A stretch of 64,000 nucleotides of DNA from Nocardioides currus (GTDB taxonomy: Bacteria > Actinomycetota > Actinomycetes > Propionibacteriales > Nocardioidaceae), in the NCBI RefSeq assembly GCF_003057875.1, contig NZ_PYXZ01000008.1:142532-206531 (forward strand). Reading direction: 5' to 3'. Below, in pieces: positions 1 through 8,926 of the stretch. The translations under genes and the position numbers were made by a program. The notes under the pieces are model-generated. The model was not told the DNA's origin. It did no database searches and was given only the letters and a program-made list of their open reading frames with translations. The first letter of the stretch is position 1, and the number at the start of each line of letters is the position of its first letter.

Positions 1-291
1 ATCGCGATCTACGCCAACAACGGCGGCGACGACGTGGCCCTGAGCGTGCGGGAGACGTTCTCCACCAACGCGCGCTTCCAGTGGGTGCTGCTCTACACCG
101 TCGGCGACGCCGCACTGCGGGCCGCGGCCGAGGACATCACCGCCGCCCTGGTCGACGGCGCGTTCGGCGTCGGCGAGGAGCACGGGCTCCCCCTCCACCA
201 CTACCCGCTGACCGAGACCGCACTGGCCCACGCCGCGGTCGAGGACGGCGCGGTGGGCAAGGTGCTGCTCGAGGTGACCGACGCCGACTAG
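1..291 (+). CDS. Zinc-type alcohol dehydrogenase / NADPH:quinone reductase family, C-terminal end
   Basis: The reading frame is already open at base 1 and runs to a TAG at 289-291, giving the last 96 residues of a protein that starts outside the window. The segment contains LPLHHYPLTETALAHAAVE followed by GKVLLEV, which is the typical end of the medium-chain dehydrogenase/reductase (quinone oxidoreductase) family: a helix that covers the NADPH site and then the last strand. Such enzymes reduce quinones or enals with NADPH in the cytoplasm. A GTG at 34 could be taken for a start, but the frame before it is coding-like and the fold would be incomplete, so I treat the gene as truncated by the window edge. 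The exact substrate cannot be told from this part. Confidence 0.8.
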   Translation: MAIYANNGGDDVALSVRETFSTNARFQWVLLYTVGDAALRAAAEDITAALVDGAFGVGEEHGLPLHHYPLTETALAHAAVEDGAVGKVLLEVTDAD

Positions 292-300
292 GTTCGGCGC

Positions 301-1632
301 ATGGCTCAACCACGCGACCGGGTCGTCGACAAGCTCCAGGCCCTGGTCCGGATCCCGACCGTCTCCGACCGGGATCCGGACCGTGTCGACGCCGCCGTCT
401 TCGACCGGCTGCTCGACGAGCTCCGGGCGCAGTTCCCCCGACTGCACGAGTCCCTGGAGCTGACCCGCGTGGGCACCCACGGGCTCCTGTTCCGATGGGC
501 CGGCACCGGCGACGAGCGTCCGGTCGTGCTGATGGCGCACCTCGACGTGGTGCCGGTCGACGAGAGCGCACCGTGGCAGCACCCGCCCTTCGGCGGCGAG
601 ATCCACGGCGGCTCGATCTGGGGCCGCGGCACCCTCGACGACAAGGGCTGCGTCGTGGCGATCTGCGAGGCGGTCGAGCTGCTGCTGGAGGCCGGCGCGA
701 CCCCCGCCCAGGACGTCTGGCTGTCCTTCGGCTGCGACGAGGAGGTCAGCGGCACGGCGGCGGTCGCGGCCGTCGAGGAGCTGCGCACGCGCGGCGTCAC
801 CCCGTGGTTCGTGCTCGACGAGGGCGGGGCGATCGCCCACCAGGCGTTCCCCGGCGTCGAGCCGCCGCTCGGCGTCATCGGGGTGACCGAGAAGGGCACC
901 ACGAGCGTCGAGCTGGTCGCCGAGGGCCGGGGCGGGCACGCGTCCACCCCGGCACGCAACGGACCGACGGCGCGGATCGCCCGGGCGATCCTGCGGATCG
1001 AGAAGAGCCCCTTCCCCGCGTCCGCCCCCGAACCGACGCTGGAGCTGCTGCGGCGGCTGGCGCCGTACCTCCCTGCGCCCGTGCGGCCCGTCGCCCGCAA
1101 CGCCGACCGGATCACGCCGCTGGTCACCAAGGCACTGTTGGCCGCCGGCCCGGAAGCCGCCGCGATGACCCGCACCACCGTCGCCGCGACGACGCTGTCG
1201 GGCAGCCCCGCCCTCAACGTGATCGCGAGCAGCGCCCGCGCCGGGCTGAACATCCGGATCATGGTCGGGGACACCGTGGCCGGCGTGCTCGACCACCTGC
1301 GCCGGGCGATCCGGGACGACGACATCCGCATCGAGGTCGTCGAGCAGGGCGAGCCGTCGCCGGTCTCGCCGATGGACGAGGCGTTCCGACTGCTGGAGCA
1401 GACGATCCTGTCGGTCTTTCCCGACGCGGTGCCCACTCCCTACGTCATGATGGCCGCCACCGACTCGCGCCACTTCACGCAGATCAGCGAGCGGGTCTAC
1501 CGCTTCGCCCCCTTCCGGATGACCAAGGCCCAGCGCGAGGCCATCCACTCCTACGACGAACACCTCGGGATCCGTGACCTCATCGACGGGGTCGCCTGGT
1601 ATCGCACCCTGATCGAGAGGCTCCCGAGATGA
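301..1632 (+). CDS. M20/M25/M40 family metallopeptidase (dipeptidase / deacylase)
   Basis: A 443-residue cytoplasmic zinc hydrolase of the M20 family, which cleaves dipeptides or N-acyl amino acids. The metal-site residues are visible in order: His80 and Asp82 in LMAHLDVVPVD, Asp113 in WGRGTLDDKG, the Glu-Glu pair at 147-148 in CDEEVSG (base and ligand), Asp173 in VLDEGG, and His391 in DSRHF. A lid/dimer domain lies between about 200 and 315 (GRGGHASTP onwards). Length and order fit the family. It starts 9 bases after the preceding gene and overlaps the following MFS gene by 4 bases (ATGA), so the two are probably co-translated; the transporter may move a substrate or product of this enzyme. 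The substrate is not determined. Confidence 0.9.
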   Translation: MAQPRDRVVDKLQALVRIPTVSDRDPDRVDAAVFDRLLDELRAQFPRLHESLELTRVGTHGLLFRWAGTGDERPVVLMAHLDVVPVDESAPWQHPPFGGEIHGGSIWGRGTLDDKGCVVAICEAVELLLEAGATPAQDVWLSFGCDEEVSGTAAVAAVEELRTRGVTPWFVLDEGGAIAHQAFPGVEPPLGVIGVTEKGTTSVELVAEGRGGHASTPARNGPTARIARAILRIEKSPFPASAPEPTLELLRRLAPYLPAPVRPVARNADRITPLVTKALLAAGPEAAAMTRTTVAATTLSGSPALNVIASSARAGLNIRIMVGDTVAGVLDHLRRAIRDDDIRIEVVEQGEPSPVSPMDEAFRLLEQTILSVFPDAVPTPYVMMAATDSRHFTQISERVYRFAPFRMTKAQREAIHSYDEHLGIRDLIDGVAWYRTLIERLPR

Positions 1633-3062
1633 CGACCACCACCCCCGAGCGGCCCGGGGTCGGCACCCACCTGTTCCGGATCGTCGGCTTCCTCGTCTGC
1701 GTCGAGATCGCCAGCGGGATCCTGCAGGGCTACTACACGCCGATCTTCAGCGACATCGCCGACCACCTCGACATCGCGGACGCCGACGTCAACTGGTTCG
1801 AGGCGGCGCAGCTGATCGTCAGCGCCCTGTGCGTGCCGCTGCTCGCCCGCCTCGGCGACCTGATCGGGCACCGCAACGTGCTGCTGATCTCAACGGCGAT
1901 CACCGCGCTCGGGTCGTGGATCCTGGCGTTCGCCCCGTCGTTCACGACCTTCCTGATCGGCTGGGCGATCCAGGGGGCCTACGTCGTGTGGCTGCCGCTC
2001 GAGGTCGCGATCATCCATCGGCGTACGGCGGACACCGGGCGCCAGGGCCTCCTCACGCGCCGCGCGGCGGCGATCCTGGTCGGCGCGCTCGAGCTGGCGG
2101 TCATCATCGGCGCGCTCACGTCCGGCGCCCTGGTCGAGTCGACGTCGATGACGGTGCTGCTCAGCCTGCCGGCCATCGCCGTGACGGTCTGCTTCGTGGT
2201 GATCTGGTTCGGCATCGAGGACCTGCCCGGGCGGTCCGAGGGCGGCATCGACTGGATCGGCTTCACCCTCATCACCGGCGCCCTCGGGGTGCTGATGGCC
2301 GGGCTGATCGTGGTCCGCCTCGAGGGCCCCGGCTCGATCCTCGCCTGGCTGCTGGTCGTCGGCGGTCTGGTGCTCGTCGTGCCGTTCGTGCGAGCGGAGC
2401 GGCGGATCGCCGAGCCGCTGATCGACGTCGACCTGATCGCCACCCGCGCCCAGTGGCCGGTGCAGCTGACCGCATTCCTCTTCGGCATGTCCGTGCTGGG
2501 CGCGCAGATCCCGCTGTCGACCTTCGCCCGCACCGATCCCGACACGGTCGGCTACGGCCTCGGCGCCGACGCCGGGTTCGTCTCCACCCTGATCGGCGTC
2601 TACGTCGTCAGCCTCGCGATCGGCGCCTTCACGCTCCCGCTGACCTCACGCACCCTCACCGCCCGTGGCGCCCTGATCGCGAGCTCGGTGCTCGTCGCGA
2701 TCGGCTACGCGCTGTGGATCCCGTTCCACGACACGACCACCCAGGCGCTCATCAACATGGGCGTCGCCGGCATCGGGTCGGGTGCGCTCGTCGCGGCGCT
2801 GCCCGCGGCCGCCGCGGCCGCCGCGCCGCCCGACCGCACCGGCTTCGCGACCGGCATGACCAACGCGACCAAGACCGTGGGCGGGGCGATCGCCTCCTCG
2901 ATCTTCGCGATCGCGCTCGCCTCCACCGGCTCCCTCGGCGACCCGACCGAGGGGCACGCCCCGCTCAGCGGCTACCTCACGGTCTGGGCGGTCTGCTCGG
3001 TCGCGGCGCTGTGCGCGGCGGTGGCCCTCCTCGCCGTACCCAAGACTGCTTTCGGCGATTGA
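1629..3062 (+). CDS. MFS transporter, drug/solute:H+ antiporter type
   Basis: A 477-residue polytopic membrane protein, hydrophobic almost throughout, with about 12-14 predicted membrane spans. The MFS motif A appears at residues 75-83 (LGDLIGHRN) in the loop after the second span. The sequence resembles the DHA2-like multidrug group, for example the long central hydrophobic stretch after EDLPGRSEGGIDWIG. The start ATG at 1629 overlaps the stop of the M20 peptidase (ATGA), so it is translationally coupled to it. The last helices include an Ala-rich run (AALPAAAAAAAPP). Function is inferred as proton-driven export of a small molecule; no substrate can be read from the sequence. Confidence 0.88.
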   Translation: MTTTTPERPGVGTHLFRIVGFLVCVEIASGILQGYYTPIFSDIADHLDIADADVNWFEAAQLIVSALCVPLLARLGDLIGHRNVLLISTAITALGSWILAFAPSFTTFLIGWAIQGAYVVWLPLEVAIIHRRTADTGRQGLLTRRAAAILVGALELAVIIGALTSGALVESTSMTVLLSLPAIAVTVCFVVIWFGIEDLPGRSEGGIDWIGFTLITGALGVLMAGLIVVRLEGPGSILAWLLVVGGLVLVVPFVRAERRIAEPLIDVDLIATRAQWPVQLTAFLFGMSVLGAQIPLSTFARTDPDTVGYGLGADAGFVSTLIGVYVVSLAIGAFTLPLTSRTLTARGALIASSVLVAIGYALWIPFHDTTTQALINMGVAGIGSGALVAALPAAAAAAAPPDRTGFATGMTNATKTVGGAIASSIFAIALASTGSLGDPTEGHAPLSGYLTVWAVCSVAALCAAVALLAVPKTAFGD

Positions 3063-3085
3063 CCCCGGCTGCTTGGATGGCAGGC

Positions 3086-3862
3086 ATGACCACCTCCAGC
3101 AAGGCCACCGACCTCCTCGCGCTCCACCACGCTCCCGAGCTCCTCACCGTCGTCAACGTCTGGGACGCGATCAGCGCCAAGGTCGTCAGCGACACCGAGG
3201 GCACCAAGGCACTGGCCACCGCCAGCCACTCGATCGCCGCGACCCTGGGCTACCCCGACGGCGAGGTCATCCCCGTCGAGGAGATGATCGACATGTGCCG
3301 GCGCATCGTCGAGCACACGTCGCTGCCGGTCAGCGCCGACCTCGAGGGCGGGTACGGCGACGCCGCCGACACCGTCCGCCGCGCGATCGGCGTCGGGGTG
3401 GTCGGCTGCAACCTGGAGGACCAGATGAAGCCGCTCGCCGAGGCGGCCAAGCAGGTGGAGTCCGTGATGGCCGCGGCCGCCGCGGAGGGCGTGCCCGACT
3501 TCGTCCTCAACGCCCGCACCGACGCCTTCCACCTCGGCCGTGAGCGCGACCGGGGCGAGGTGCTCGCCGACGCGGTCGAGCGCGGCAAGGCGTTCCTCGA
3601 CGCCGGCGCGCCGGTCGTCTTCGTGCCGGCGATCCTCACCGAGGAGGAGATCGTGACGCTGGTCGAGGCCTACGGCCCGCAGCGGCTGACCACCATCGCC
3701 ATCCCCGGCACCCCGTCGCTCGCGCGGCAGCAGGAGCTCGGCGTCGCGCGGGTGTCCCACGGTCCGCTCTCGCAGAACGTCGCCCTGACGGCGCTGCAGG
3801 AGCTGGTCGAGGAGGTCCAGCGCGGCGGCGGCGTGCCGAAGACGATGCGGATCCTGAACTGA
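3086..3862 (+). CDS. Isocitrate lyase / phosphoenolpyruvate mutase family protein
   Basis: A 258-residue TIM-barrel protein of the ICL/PEP mutase superfamily, which makes or breaks C-C or C-P bonds next to a carboxylate. Seen: VNVWDAISA near residue 24 (substrate-loop start), SADLEGGYGD at 83-92 with the Mg-binding Asp85 and Glu87, NLEDQ at 109-113, and NARTDAF at 142-148. The KKCGH-type catalytic loop of true isocitrate lyase is absent, as in the many uncharacterised actinobacterial members. The open frame extends far upstream, but ATG 3086 is chosen because homology begins here and the upstream part is a shadow of the MFS gene. It stands alone, 23 bases after the MFS gene. Specificity (oxaloacetate hydrolase, methylisocitrate lyase-like, or other) is open. 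Confidence 0.85.
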   Translation: MTTSSKATDLLALHHAPELLTVVNVWDAISAKVVSDTEGTKALATASHSIAATLGYPDGEVIPVEEMIDMCRRIVEHTSLPVSADLEGGYGDAADTVRRAIGVGVVGCNLEDQMKPLAEAAKQVESVMAAAAAEGVPDFVLNARTDAFHLGRERDRGEVLADAVERGKAFLDAGAPVVFVPAILTEEEIVTLVEAYGPQRLTTIAIPGTPSLARQQELGVARVSHGPLSQNVALTALQELVEEVQRGGGVPKTMRILN

Positions 3863-3896
3863 CGGCCAGCCGGATCAGATCGTCGCGGTCTGCGCA

Positions 3897-3968
3897 ACGT
3901 CCGACGATGCGGTCGCCCACACCGCCGCATCGTCGGACGTCCCGCGTGACGTCCGACGAAGTGGTCGC
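3897..3968. repeat. 47-bp palindromic repeat element plus a following half copy
   Basis: Positions 3897-3912 (ACGTCCGACGATGCGG) and 3925-3940 are perfect 16-base inverted repeats around a 12-base loop. A further partial copy of the left arm (ACGTCCGACGA) starts at 3949. The hairpin sits between two convergent genes and may end transcription, although no T-run follows. The same 47-base pattern, with the same arm length and spacing, occurs four times inside the EtfD-like gene at 28828-29300, where it is translated. This makes it a dispersed repeat rather than an ordinary terminator. Confidence 0.75.
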
Positions 3969-3970
3969 GC

Positions 3971-4633
3971 CTACCCCCGCCGCGCCAGCGCGCGCATGAA
4001 GTGGCCGCGGCTCTCGTCGTCGAGGTCGTCGTGGGTGAGCGCCGAGCGCATCTCGTCGAGGTCGCCCATCCACGCGGCCAGGAGCGAGGGGACCAGCAGG
4101 CCCGAACCGGAGCGGGCGACGGCGATCGCGTCGCCGGGGCGGATCACCCCGGGCTCGACGACGGCGAGGTAGGTCCCGGCCCGACCCCGGGCGGCGAAGC
4201 GCCGGACCCAGCCCCGCTCACCCATCCGCGCGGCGAAGTTGGCGCACGGGACCCGGGGAGCGCTGACGCGCAGCACCGCACTCCCGACGGTCCAGACATC
4301 GCCGTACGTCGAGGCGTCGACGTCGAGGCCGGTGGTGGTGATGTTCTCGCCGAACATCCCGTCGGGCAGGTCCCGGTCGAGCTCGCGCCCCCAGTGGTCG
4401 AGCTCCTCGCGGGCCACGGCGTAGACCGCCTGGTCGGCACCGCCGTGGTGGCGGCCGCTGCCGATGAAGTCGCCGGCCACGCCCGAGACCCCCGACCCGT
4501 CGGCGGCGCGTCGCTTGGGACCGGGGTCGGCGACCTCGATCTGCGGCACCGGCACCTTGATGATGCCCGTGGGGGTCGGCTTGGCCGAGCGCGGGGACGG
4601 CGAGCCGACGTTGACGGAGAGCACGGAGGACAT
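3971..4633 (-). CDS. MOSC domain-containing protein
   Basis: A 220-residue protein with a single MOSC (molybdenum cofactor sulfurase C-terminal) domain. MOSC proteins carry sulfur or bind molybdenum cofactor, and stand-alone members reduce N-hydroxylated compounds or deliver sulfur. Visible landmarks are HHGG at about 62-65, FGEN at 94-97, and RVPC with the conserved Cys130, which is the proposed sulfur-carrying or Mo-ligand residue. It most resembles the YiiM-like subgroup in length and order. The start at 4633 (ATG, MSSVLSVNVG) gives the usual beginning at the first beta strand. It faces the gene at 4691 across a 57-base divergent spacer. The physiological substrate is unknown. Confidence 0.88.
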   Translation of the reverse strand: MSSVLSVNVGSPSPRSAKPTPTGIIKVPVPQIEVADPGPKRRAADGSGVSGVAGDFIGSGRHHGGADQAVYAVAREELDHWGRELDRDLPDGMFGENITTTGLDVDASTYGDVWTVGSAVLRVSAPRVPCANFAARMGERGWVRRFAARGRAGTYLAVVEPGVIRPGDAIAVARSGSGLLVPSLLAAWMGDLDEMRSALTHDDLDDESRGHFMRALARRG

Positions 4634-4690
4634 GTCACGAGCCTAGGGACGCCGGGCAGGCTTGAGCCCGCGATTTATGGTGGAAGGGTC

Positions 4691-5248
4691 ATGAGCACGG
4701 ACGAGCCACGCGACACCAGCCACCACGAGAAGGCGCGCGACGCGCGCACCGGCCAGTCGGCGTCCGCTGCGCGCATCAGGTTCCAGTCGCAGTGGGTCGA
4801 GGAGCAGCTGCGCATCGCGCAGGAGCGCGGCGACTTCGACGACCTGCCCGGAGCGGGCAAGCCGATCGAGGGTCTCGGCGGAGAGCACGACCCCGACTGG
4901 TGGCTCAAGAAGCTCGTCGAGCGCGAGCAGATCAGTGTCCTGCCGCCGGCGCTCGCGATCCGCAAGGAGGACGCGGAGCTGGCGCAGACGCTGGACCGGC
5001 TCCCCACCGAGCGCGAGGTGCGGCGCGAGGTCGAGGAGTTCAACGCGCGCGTGCGGCGTGCCCGCATGCAGCTCCAGGGCGGACCCCCGGTCATCACGCC
5101 AGAACGCGACCCCGAGGACGAGGTCGCGCTCTGGCACGAACGGCGAGAGACCAGACGGGCCGCCCAGCGCGCTGCGCTGCAGGAGCAGCAGGACGCGCAG
5201 CCGCGGCGCTGGTGGTTGCGCCGGTCGCGCCGGTCGAGGCGCAGCTAG
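4691..5248 (+). CDS. DUF1992 (DnaJC28-like conserved domain) protein
   Basis: A 185-residue soluble, highly charged protein. The signature of DUF1992 is present: an amphipathic helix (WVEEQLRIAQERGDFDDLPG) followed by GAGKPIEGLGG around residues 51-63 and DPDWWLKKLVERE around 68-80. The rest is predicted to be helical, with an Arg-rich C terminus. The human homologue is the DnaJC28 region outside the J domain; bacterial members have no established function. The open frame reaches upstream to 4001, but ATG 4691 is chosen because the family begins just after it. It is convergent with the lipoprotein gene at 5253, with only 4 bases between stops. Confidence 0.85.
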   Translation: MSTDEPRDTSHHEKARDARTGQSASAARIRFQSQWVEEQLRIAQERGDFDDLPGAGKPIEGLGGEHDPDWWLKKLVEREQISVLPPALAIRKEDAELAQTLDRLPTEREVRREVEEFNARVRRARMQLQGGPPVITPERDPEDEVALWHERRETRRAAQRAALQEQQDAQPRRWWLRRSRRSRRS

Positions 5249-5252
5249 TGGG

Positions 5253-5573
5253 TCAGCTGCCCGACATGCAGGCGACCATGTCCTCGGAGCCGAGGTCGGA
5301 CAGCGCCTTGGTGTCGGCGTCGGACGGCTCGTAGTCCTCGTCCTTCTCGACCATCGCGTTGAGCGCCTCGTCGGACAGGTCGGAGTCGTGGAAGGCCTTG
5401 GCGACACACTCCGCCTGGTCCTTCGGCAGGCTGAAGTCCTCGCCGCCGATCTCGCCCCCCTCGGTCAGCACGTCGGTGAGCTCGTCGACGGAGGGACGGC
5501 CCCCGCCGTCCCCGCCGCAGCCGGCGAGAAGAACTACCGTGGCCGCGACAGCGAGCCCCAGCTTCCTGGTCAT
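5253..5573 (-). CDS. Small secreted lipoprotein
   Basis: A 106-residue precursor with a clear lipoprotein signal: MTRK, a hydrophobic stretch, then the lipobox LLAGC with the lipidated cysteine at residue 19, followed by a Gly/Asp-rich linker. The mature part is acidic with few recognisable features; two cysteines remain (in AECVAKAF and ACMSGS) and could form a disulfide. I choose ATG 5573, not the longer frame to 5669, because the signal peptide must be N-terminal and a GGGGGA sequence precedes this ATG. No known domain is recognised. It is a stand-alone gene divergent from the malyl-CoA lyase gene. Confidence 0.8.
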   Translation of the reverse strand: MTRKLGLAVAATVVLLAGCGGDGGGRPSVDELTDVLTEGGEIGGEDFSLPKDQAECVAKAFHDSDLSDEALNAMVEKDEDYEPSDADTKALSDLGSEDMVACMSGS

Positions 5574-5705
5574 GTGTGTCCCCCAGACGGATCGGGCCGG
5601 GTTGCTCCCGGCCTCCCGGGGGAAACCTAGCGGAGCCCCGAGACCGCTGTCTCGCGTGGGATCGGTCATATCGAGGACCGGTCGACGGCGGGTAGGTTCC
5701 GGCCC

Positions 5706-6785
5706 ATGCGATCAAGCAAGGACTTCTTCCGCCCCCTCGCCGTGGGCGCGCCACAGCCAGTCACGGAGATCCCCGCCCGGCCCAGCCGGGCGATCCACTT
5801 CTTCGACCCGTCCAACGAGAAGATGGCCGCCAAGGTCCCCCAGATGGTCGGCTCCGTCGACGTGCTGCTCGGCAACCTCGAGGACGCCGTCAAGGCCGAC
5901 AACAAGGAGGCCGCGCGCGCCGGCCTGGTGCGGATCGCGAAGGAGACCGCCGAACTCGGAGGGCAGAGCGGTCCGACGCAGCTGTGGACCCGGATCAACG
6001 CGCTCGACAGCCCGTGGGTGCTCGACGACCTGACGACGCTCGTCACCGAGATCGGGGACAAGCTCGACGTCATCATGGTGCCCAAGGTGCAGGGCGCCGA
6101 GGACATCCACTACGTCGACCGGCTCCTGGCGCAGCTCGAGGCGCGTGCCGGCCTCGAGCGACCGATCCTCGTGCACGCGATCCTCGAGACCGCGCGCGGC
6201 GTGGCCAACATCGAGGAGATCTGCGGCGCCTCGCCGCGCATGCAGGGCCTCTCGCTCGGCCCGGCCGACCTCGCGGCCGACCGCCGGATGAAGACCACCC
6301 GCGTGGGGGGCGGCCACCCGGGTTACCTCGTGCGGTCGGACCCCGACCCCGACCAGCCCGACGCGCACCGCACGACCTACCAGCAGGACCTGTGGCACTA
6401 CACGATCGCCCGCATGGTCGACGCCTGCGCGATGCACGGGATCTACCCCTACTACGGCCCGTTCGGCGACATCGCCGACGTGGTCGCGTGCGAGGACCAG
6501 TTCCGCAACGCCTTCCTGCTCGGCTGCGTCGGCACCTGGAGCCTGCACCCCAAGCAGATCGAGATCGCCAACCGCGTCTTCGCCCCCAGCGCCGACGACA
6601 TCCGCCACGCGCGCCGCGTGGTCGCCGCCATGGGTGACGGCACCGGTGCCGTGATGCTCGACGGCAAGATGGAGGACGACGCGTCCCTCAAGCAGTGCCT
6701 GGTGATGGTCGAGCTCGCCGAGCAGCTGGCCGCGATCGACCCGAAGCTGAAGGCGGCCTACGACGCCGTGGAGGTGTCGGCATGA
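5706..6785 (+). CDS. mcl: L-malyl-CoA / beta-methylmalyl-CoA lyase (HpcH/HpaI-CitE superfamily)
   Basis: A 359-residue TIM-barrel lyase. It splits malyl-CoA to acetyl-CoA and glyoxylate, and related 3-hydroxyacyl-CoAs, using Mg2+. Landmarks: [18 protein letters not shown] at 56-73, Arg96 in [14 protein letters not shown], Glu161 in ILETARG, LGPADLA with Asp188, and TTRVGGGHP then [15 protein letters not shown]. From memory, this order and wording closely match the Chloroflexus aurantiacus trifunctional malyl-CoA lyase, including its length, more than the shorter Rhodobacter enzyme. It overlaps the next lyase gene by 4 bases. A role in glyoxylate assimilation (ethylmalonyl-CoA or related pathway) is inferred; the other pathway genes are not in the window. 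Confidence 0.88.
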   Translation: MRSSKDFFRPLAVGAPQPVTEIPARPSRAIHFFDPSNEKMAAKVPQMVGSVDVLLGNLEDAVKADNKEAARAGLVRIAKETAELGGQSGPTQLWTRINALDSPWVLDDLTTLVTEIGDKLDVIMVPKVQGAEDIHYVDRLLAQLEARAGLERPILVHAILETARGVANIEEICGASPRMQGLSLGPADLAADRRMKTTRVGGGHPGYLVRSDPDPDQPDAHRTTYQQDLWHYTIARMVDACAMHGIYPYYGPFGDIADVVACEDQFRNAFLLGCVGTWSLHPKQIEIANRVFAPSADDIRHARRVVAAMGDGTGAVMLDGKMEDDASLKQCLVMVELAEQLAAIDPKLKAAYDAVEVSA

Positions 6786-7648
6786 GCGAGGACTTCCGGC
6801 CGCGCCGCTCGGTGCTCTACATGCCGAGCTCCAATGCCAAGGCGCTGGAGAAGGCGAAGACCCTCCCGGTCGACGCGATCATCTTCGACCTCGAGGACGC
6901 CGTCGCCCCCGACGCGAAGGCCGAGGCCCGCGAGGCTGCGGCGGCAGCGGTCCGCTCCGGGGAGTACGGCGGTCGCGAGCTCACGATCCGCGTCAACGGC
7001 GCCGGCACCGAGTGGCACGAGGCCGACCTGGCTGCCGCCGCGGCGGCCGGCCCCGACGCCGTCGTCGTGCCCAAGGTCGGTTCCGCCGCCCAGGTCCGCG
7101 ACCTCGCCGACGCGCTCGCAGCAGCGGGGGCGCCCGAGCACACGAAGCTCTGGGCCATGGTCGAGACGCCGGAGGCGATCTTCGACGCGCGCGAGCTCGC
7201 CGCCGCCTCCGAGCGGCTGACCGTGCTCGTGCTCGGCACCAACGACCTCGTCAAGGAGCTCTACGCCGAGCACGTCCCCGGCCGGGCGCCGATCCTGCCC
7301 TCCCTGCACACCGTCGTCCTGGCCGCCCGGGCGGCCGGCATCTCGGTGGTCGACGGCGTCTACAACGACGTCAAGGACCTCGACGGCTTCCTCGCCGAGT
7401 GCGAGCAGGGCCGCCAGATGGGCTTCGACGGCAAGACCCTGATCCACCCCGGCCAGGTCGAGGGCGCCAACACCGCGTTCGCGCCGAGCGAGAAGGCCGT
7501 CGAGGACGCCCGCGGCATCCTCGCCGCGTGGGACGCCCGCACCACGGGTGTCGTCACCTACAACGGGCGGATGGTGGAGAACCTCCACGTCGAGTCGGCC
7601 CAGCGCACGCTGGCGATCCACGACGCAATCGGTTCGCTCCGGGCCTGA
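6782..7648 (+). CDS. CitE-like CoA ester lyase or thioesterase
   Basis: A 288-residue member of the HpcH/HpaI-CitE superfamily. Seen: [11 protein letters not shown] at 8-18, [12 protein letters not shown] at 35-46, Arg70 in TIRVNG, PKVG at 97-100, the Mg-binding Glu128 in MVETPEAI, and [12 protein letters not shown] near the end. It is shorter than its neighbour Mcl and lacks that protein's C-terminal extension, matching stand-alone CitE/Mcl2-type proteins, some of which are malyl-CoA thioesterases rather than lyases. ATG 6782 overlaps the Mcl stop (ATGA), so the two are made together. I infer that the pair splits the malyl-CoA lyase and thioesterase or citramalyl-CoA lyase tasks, as Mcl1 and Mcl2 do in Rhodobacter. 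Confidence 0.87.
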   Translation: MSEDFRPRRSVLYMPSSNAKALEKAKTLPVDAIIFDLEDAVAPDAKAEAREAAAAAVRSGEYGGRELTIRVNGAGTEWHEADLAAAAAAGPDAVVVPKVGSAAQVRDLADALAAAGAPEHTKLWAMVETPEAIFDARELAAASERLTVLVLGTNDLVKELYAEHVPGRAPILPSLHTVVLAARAAGISVVDGVYNDVKDLDGFLAECEQGRQMGFDGKTLIHPGQVEGANTAFAPSEKAVEDARGILAAWDARTTGVVTYNGRMVENLHVESAQRTLAIHDAIGSLRA

Positions 7649-7669
7649 GGAAGTGGGACGCTCGGTCGC

Positions 7670-8926
7670 ATGACCGAGGTCCACCACGTCGCGCTCCTCC
7701 ACGACGGCGGGGTCCTCGTCGACGAGACGGGAGCCCTGCCGTCGTTCGTGCACCAGGACGACTCGCCCGGGTCGAGCCTCGCGGTCTCGCTGCGGCTCGT
7801 GGGCGCCGACGTGCTGGTGTCCCCGACGGCCAGGCTCGACGACGGCGGACGGGTGCAGCTCGTCGGCGTGCGTCACGGCGACCCGGCCGGCACCTTCGTC
7901 ACCCCCGACCGGCTCGCCGACCCGGCCCTCGCCGCGGTGGTCGCGACCGCCGTCACCGAGCTCGACCCGGCACGCACCCCACCCGGCCGGCCCGCGTGGT
8001 TCCGCCCCGGGTGGTTCGACGAGGTCGAGGCGTGGATCGACTCCGTGCTGGAGGGGTCGGGGCGGCGGCGTACGCACCCCATCGAGGCCGTCAAGATGTG
8101 GAGCATCTCGGCCGTGGCCCGCGTGCGCACCGACGCCGGTGACCTGTGGCTGAAGGCGCCGTGCGAGCACTTCCGGGCCGAGGCGAGGGTCCACCCGACC
8201 GTCGCCCGCCTCTTCCCCGACCTGGTGCCGTCCCTGGTCGCGGTCGAGGAGGAGCAGGGCTGGCTGCTGATGGAGCCGCTGGTCGGCGCCGAGGACGAGG
8301 ACCGCGCGGACGGTGCCGGGCTCGAGGTCGCGACCGTGTGGGCGCGCACCCAGGTCGACGCGGTCGCCCACGTGGACGAGCTGGTCGCCGGCGGCTGCCG
8401 GGTCCGCGGCGTCGAGGAGACCCTGGCTGCGTTCCACGACCTGCTCGACCACAGCACCGAGCTGCCGCTGCTCACGCCCGAGGAGCTCGAGACGGTCCGG
8501 ACCTCCGGCGTCGACGCGGTGGTGCGCGAGTTCTGGGCGGCCGGGATCCCCGACACGCTCTCCCACGGCGACCTGCACCTCGGCAACGTCGCGTGGGACG
8601 GCACCTCGCTGCGCATCTTCGACTGGACCGACGGCTGCGTCTCCCACCCGTTCCTCGACGCCTCCCACCTCGCCCACTTCACCCGGTCGCGGCCCGGGGA
8701 CCAGGGGCTCGAGGCGACGTACGCCGAGCAGTGGCGTGCTGCCTACCCCGACGCCGACGTCGACCGCGTGCTCGAGCTCGCGCCGTTCGTCGACCTGGTG
8801 TTCCAGGCGGTCACCTTCGACGACATCGCCAGCACGACCGAACCGATGTCGCGCTGGGAGCTCGGCGGCGTCGTGGCGGACCTGCTGAGGACGCTCTCGA
8901 CGCACGAGGCGCTCAGGAGCGACTAG
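7670..8926 (+). CDS. Aminoglycoside phosphotransferase-fold kinase with an N-terminal extension
   Basis: A 418-residue protein. The C-terminal two thirds is an APH/choline-kinase-like domain: SHGDLHLGN at 298-306 holds the catalytic Asp and the metal-binding Asn, and IFDWTD at 316-321 holds the second metal ligand Asp318. Residues 1-120 form a separate beta-rich segment without a match I recognise; it could be a small substrate-sensing or Nudix-like domain. APH-fold proteins phosphorylate small hydroxyl compounds, and the aminoglycoside label should not be read as drug resistance. It begins 21 bases after the CitE-like gene, so it may be in that operon. Its end overlaps the convergent ROK kinase gene by 14 bases. 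Confidence 0.8.
   Translation: MTEVHHVALLHDGGVLVDETGALPSFVHQDDSPGSSLAVSLRLVGADVLVSPTARLDDGGRVQLVGVRHGDPAGTFVTPDRLADPALAAVVATAVTELDPARTPPGRPAWFRPGWFDEVEAWIDSVLEGSGRRRTHPIEAVKMWSISAVARVRTDAGDLWLKAPCEHFRAEARVHPTVARLFPDLVPSLVAVEEEQGWLLMEPLVGAEDEDRADGAGLEVATVWARTQVDAVAHVDELVAGGCRVRGVEETLAAFHDLLDHSTELPLLTPEELETVRTSGVDAVVREFWAAGIPDTLSHGDLHLGNVAWDGTSLRIFDWTDGCVSHPFLDASHLAHFTRSRPGDQGLEATYAEQWRAAYPDADVDRVLELAPFVDLVFQAVTFDDIASTTEPMSRWELGGVVADLLRTLSTHEALRSD

Noticed and set aside
81..3862. Very long alternative frames (for example 81-1577 and 1829-3862) that read through several genes.
   Set aside because: They are Arg/Pro/Ala-rich shadows typical of high-GC DNA; in the second, only the part from 3086 is a real gene.
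7670..8926. APH-fold protein as an antibiotic-resistance gene.
   Set aside because: The fold covers many small-molecule kinases, and the extra domain and operon context do not point to aminoglycosides.
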